Assembly (NCBI RefSeq): GCF_039525035.1
Contig: NZ_BAAAHE010000020.1
Coordinates: 40,483 to 104,482, forward strand
Reading direction: 5' to 3'
From: Sporichthya brevicatena
GTDB taxonomy: Bacteria; Actinomycetota; Actinomycetes; Sporichthyales; Sporichthyaceae
Length of the DNA: 64,000 nucleotides
In this document: piece by piece, positions 62,246-64,000 of the stretch
Position numbering within the stretch: the stretch's first letter is position 1
Layout: every line of letters begins with the position of its first letter
Notes under the pieces: model-generated
The model's database searches: none
Seen by the model: only the letters and a program-made list of their open reading frames with translations
What the model was told of the DNA's origin: nothing
Translations under genes and position numbers: made by a program

Positions 62246-62884
62246 GTGCGTGTTCGTCGTCGTGTTGCTGTGGTGGTCGGCACGGTCACTGCCCTGGGAG
62301 TCGTGGGGGCGGGGTTCGCCTACGCCGCGACCAGCGCGACCACGCAGGTGAAAGCGTGCGCGAAGAAGTCGGACGGCACGCTGCGCCTGGCGAACAAGTG
62401 CAAGTCGACGGAGAAGTCCGTGAAGTGGGCGAAGACCGGCCCCCAGGGCCCCGCCGGCCCGCGCGGTGCCACCGGCCCCGCCGGTCCGAGCGAGGTCCGC
62501 GTGTTCAACGTCCCCTCGAACGGCGCGCCCGTGGCGTCGACCCCGTCCGCGACGTTCACCCTCCCGGCCGGTGTCTGGATGCTGCGTTCCGACGTGCGGA
62601 TCGGCGCGACCGGCGTCGACAAGTCGGTGTACTGCCTGTTCAGCATCAACGCCTCGAACAAGGGGCAGACCTTCGCCACCTTCATCTCGGCGCTGCCCGG
62701 CGGTGCCACCTCCGTCTCCACGGTGCTGCCGGTGTCGGCGACGGTGAATCTCAGCCAGTCGACGCCGCTGAACCTCGCGTGCGGCCGGGAGGGCGCCGCG
62801 ACGATTCTGGTCAGCCAGATCACGGCGACCCGGGTCGGGAGCGTCACCCCCGCGCTGCCGCCGCAGACGTTCGCGACCCCCTGA
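62246..62884 (+). CDS. Secreted collagen-like protein 3
   Basis: A 212-aa protein. Signal peptide (1-27, FAYA-ATS), a basic Lys-rich segment with two cysteines (KACAKK, NKCKS), about six Gly-X-Y triplets (TGPQGPAGPRGATGPAGPS, residues about 64-82) and a beta-rich C-terminal domain with two cysteines (YCLF, LACGR). The triplet stretch is shorter than in the pair at 36374-38018. The N-terminal segment resembles domains in other actinobacterial collagen-like proteins. GTG at 62246 with AGGTG upstream; another open frame overlapping it is a shadow. Secreted; role unknown. Confidence 0.75.
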   Translation: MRVRRRVAVVVGTVTALGVVGAGFAYAATSATTQVKACAKKSDGTLRLANKCKSTEKSVKWAKTGPQGPAGPRGATGPAGPSEVRVFNVPSNGAPVASTPSATFTLPAGVWMLRSDVRIGATGVDKSVYCLFSINASNKGQTFATFISALPGGATSVSTVLPVSATVNLSQSTPLNLACGREGAATILVSQITATRVGSVTPALPPQTFATP

Positions 62885-62902
62885 CCGCTGCCTGACGGGG
62901 TC

Positions 62903-63865
62903 TCAGACCCCGTCGGGGAAGTACGGCGCGGTCCAGCCGAGGTAGCGGGCGTTCCAGCGTTCGTCGATCGTCCAGGCCGGGACGATGCTGATCCGGCCCG
63001 GCGTGACGATGTCGTTGCTGGCGACGTAACCGTTGCCGAGCGAGAGTGCGACGTGGCCCGCGCGCTTGCCGGTGTCCCAGAACATCAGTGCGCCGGCGGG
63101 GGCGTTGCGCTCGCGGTGGTGGCGCAGGCCGCCGGGTGTGAACAGCCAGTGGTCGATCGCGTACCGGGTGCCTGCGTGGTCCCAGCCGTACGCCTGGGCG
63201 GTGAAGTTCAGGCACAGGTTCAGCCAGCCGTAGTCGCCGGCCATCGAGCGGGCCCACGCGACCGCGGACGCCGGGGTGCGCGGGTTCGGCACCGGCGTGT
63301 ACAGCGAGCGCGAGGAGTTCGCGACGCCGAGACCCTTCGCGTACCTCGGCGTCCGCGCCTTGATCTCGGCGATGTACTCGCGGGTCACCGGTAGCTGCGC
63401 GAGGCCGCCGACCTGGTTCAGCCGCTTCCAACCGAGCCGGTACGCGGCGAGGGCCAGTGACAGCCGGTCGCCGGGCAGGTTCGACTGCACCGCCTGCGTG
63501 TAGTAGGTGCACAGCATCCGGGCCTGGGTGTCGATCGCGTCCCAGGAGTCCAGCGGGCTGTTGGTCCCGTCGCCGTCCGCGTCGCGGCCCCAGGCCTGCC
63601 ACATGCGCATGGAGAGCTGGGCGAGGCCGAGCGTCCCGTTCGGACCCTCCTTGAGGGGGTCCCACCCGCTCTCGACCTCGATGAGCGCCGCCTGCATCCC
63701 GGCCGGGAAGTGGGGGCAGGTGTAGGACGCGTCCGCGAGGGCGGCGTGGAAGCGCGCCGGGGTGGCGCCGGTCTCGGCCGGTGCGGCCGACGCGACGCCG
63801 AAGATCCCGGCGATCAGCGGCAGCACCGCACCTCCGACAACGGCGGCAACGCGCCGGTAGCGCAT
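62903..63865 (-). CDS. Secreted peptidoglycan hydrolase: lytic-transglycosylase-like plus NlpC/P60 or CHAP-like
   Basis: A 320-aa protein with a signal peptide (1-28). Residues about 50-150 resemble the lysozyme-like SLT fold: ALIEVESGWDPLKEGPNGTL, with Glu as candidate acid, and GLAQLSMRMWQAWG. The C-terminal region (about 205-320) has a Cys in LNLCLNFTAQAYGW and a His in GHVALSLGNGYVASND with a preceding APAGALMFWDT, the layout of a Cys-His peptidase of the NlpC/P60 or CHAP type. Probably cleaves glycan strands and stem peptides in the wall. The ATG at 63863-63865 is chosen because AAGGAG lies just upstream and it opens the signal peptide. Converges on collagen-like protein 3 with 18 bases between. 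Confidence 0.8.
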   Translation of the reverse strand: MRYRRVAAVVGGAVLPLIAGIFGVASAAPAETGATPARFHAALADASYTCPHFPAGMQAALIEVESGWDPLKEGPNGTLGLAQLSMRMWQAWGRDADGDGTNSPLDSWDAIDTQARMLCTYYTQAVQSNLPGDRLSLALAAYRLGWKRLNQVGGLAQLPVTREYIAEIKARTPRYAKGLGVANSSRSLYTPVPNPRTPASAVAWARSMAGDYGWLNLCLNFTAQAYGWDHAGTRYAIDHWLFTPGGLRHHRERNAPAGALMFWDTGKRAGHVALSLGNGYVASNDIVTPGRISIVPAWTIDERWNARYLGWTAPYFPDGV

Positions 63866-64000
63866 GACGGGCTCCTTGCTGGTCGTACGACGTGCGTCCC
63901 CGCCGCGGGTGGCGGAAGGCGAAATCGTACGAATCGGTCTCATGATCGTGCCGGGTTTCGGGTTTTGCGCAGGTCAAAGTCTGTCTTCCGGGGGTCGTCG
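63866..64000. other. Upstream region of the hydrolase gene, to the window edge
   Basis: 135 bases. I looked for a ydaO/c-di-AMP-type leader, known upstream of some actinobacterial wall hydrolases, and could not see its conserved core. No gene is visible. Confidence 0.3.

Noticed and set aside
63866..64000. c-di-AMP (ydaO) riboswitch upstream of the wall hydrolase, suggested by disA in the window
   Set aside because: The conserved core sequences and the length needed are not visible in the available leader.

Overview
The window is very GC-rich (about 70%), gene-dense DNA with many GTG starts, four-base start/stop overlaps and actinobacterial marker genes: lsr2, clpC, disA, radA, mutY, panC/panD/coaX, lysS, iniA/iniC-type dynamins and DUF4012. 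It is a chromosomal segment of a filamentous-type actinobacterium. A member of the Sporichthya/Frankiales area is my guess from the gene mix; the sequence does not prove it. I saw no rRNA, tRNA, CRISPR array, integrase or transposase.

Layout. (1) 1-3242, minus strand: end of a surface-polysaccharide operon (tyrosine autokinase/chain-length regulator, Wzx-type flippase, start of a WecG/TagA glycosyltransferase). (2) 3626-35992: a large cell-envelope region built around a mycobacterial iniBAC-like core. It has three Hsp70-like ATPases in which a Pro/Ala-rich linker and a membrane anchor replace the substrate-binding domain. It also has three proteins with an IniB-type N-terminal domain (one of 1586 aa, nearly all repeats), two further low-complexity giants (Leu/Pro- and Gly/Leu-rich), the dynamin-like GTPase pair IniA/IniC, and a large ATPase/LuxR regulator resembling mycobacterial IniR. 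Around these lie a DUF4012 membrane protein, a family of three small secreted proteins, a DUF4184 membrane protein and a PH-domain pair. Two of the three Hsp70-like genes are divergent from an IniB-domain gene. (3) 36374-38018: two paralogous secreted collagen-like proteins. (4) 38103-49162: the conserved housekeeping run DUF2520-panC-panD-nadB/nadC-coaX-lysS-argA-lsr2-clpC (CoA and NAD synthesis, translation, nucleoid, proteolysis), with nadB and nadC fused into one reading frame. (5) 49152-57501: mutY, a secreted protein, disA and radA (DNA repair, c-di-AMP), purC, a methyltransferase, a Ppx/GppA phosphatase and a Cys-rich protein. (6) 57509-61081: an ABC transporter plus two-component system operon. 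(7) 61194-63865: a TIM-barrel isomerase, a third collagen-like protein and a peptidoglycan hydrolase.

How it may work together (inference). In mycobacteria iniBAC responds to cell-wall-synthesis stress, IniA is a membrane-remodelling dynamin, and an AAA/LuxR protein activates the operon. Here that core is expanded with several repeat-rich IniB-like proteins and membrane-tethered Hsp70-type ATPases sharing promoter regions with them. This suggests an envelope-maintenance or surface-coat system whose ATPases handle or sense the repeat proteins. The window is also rich in dispersed perfect palindromes of at least four sequence families, one of which brackets a nuclease-like gene.
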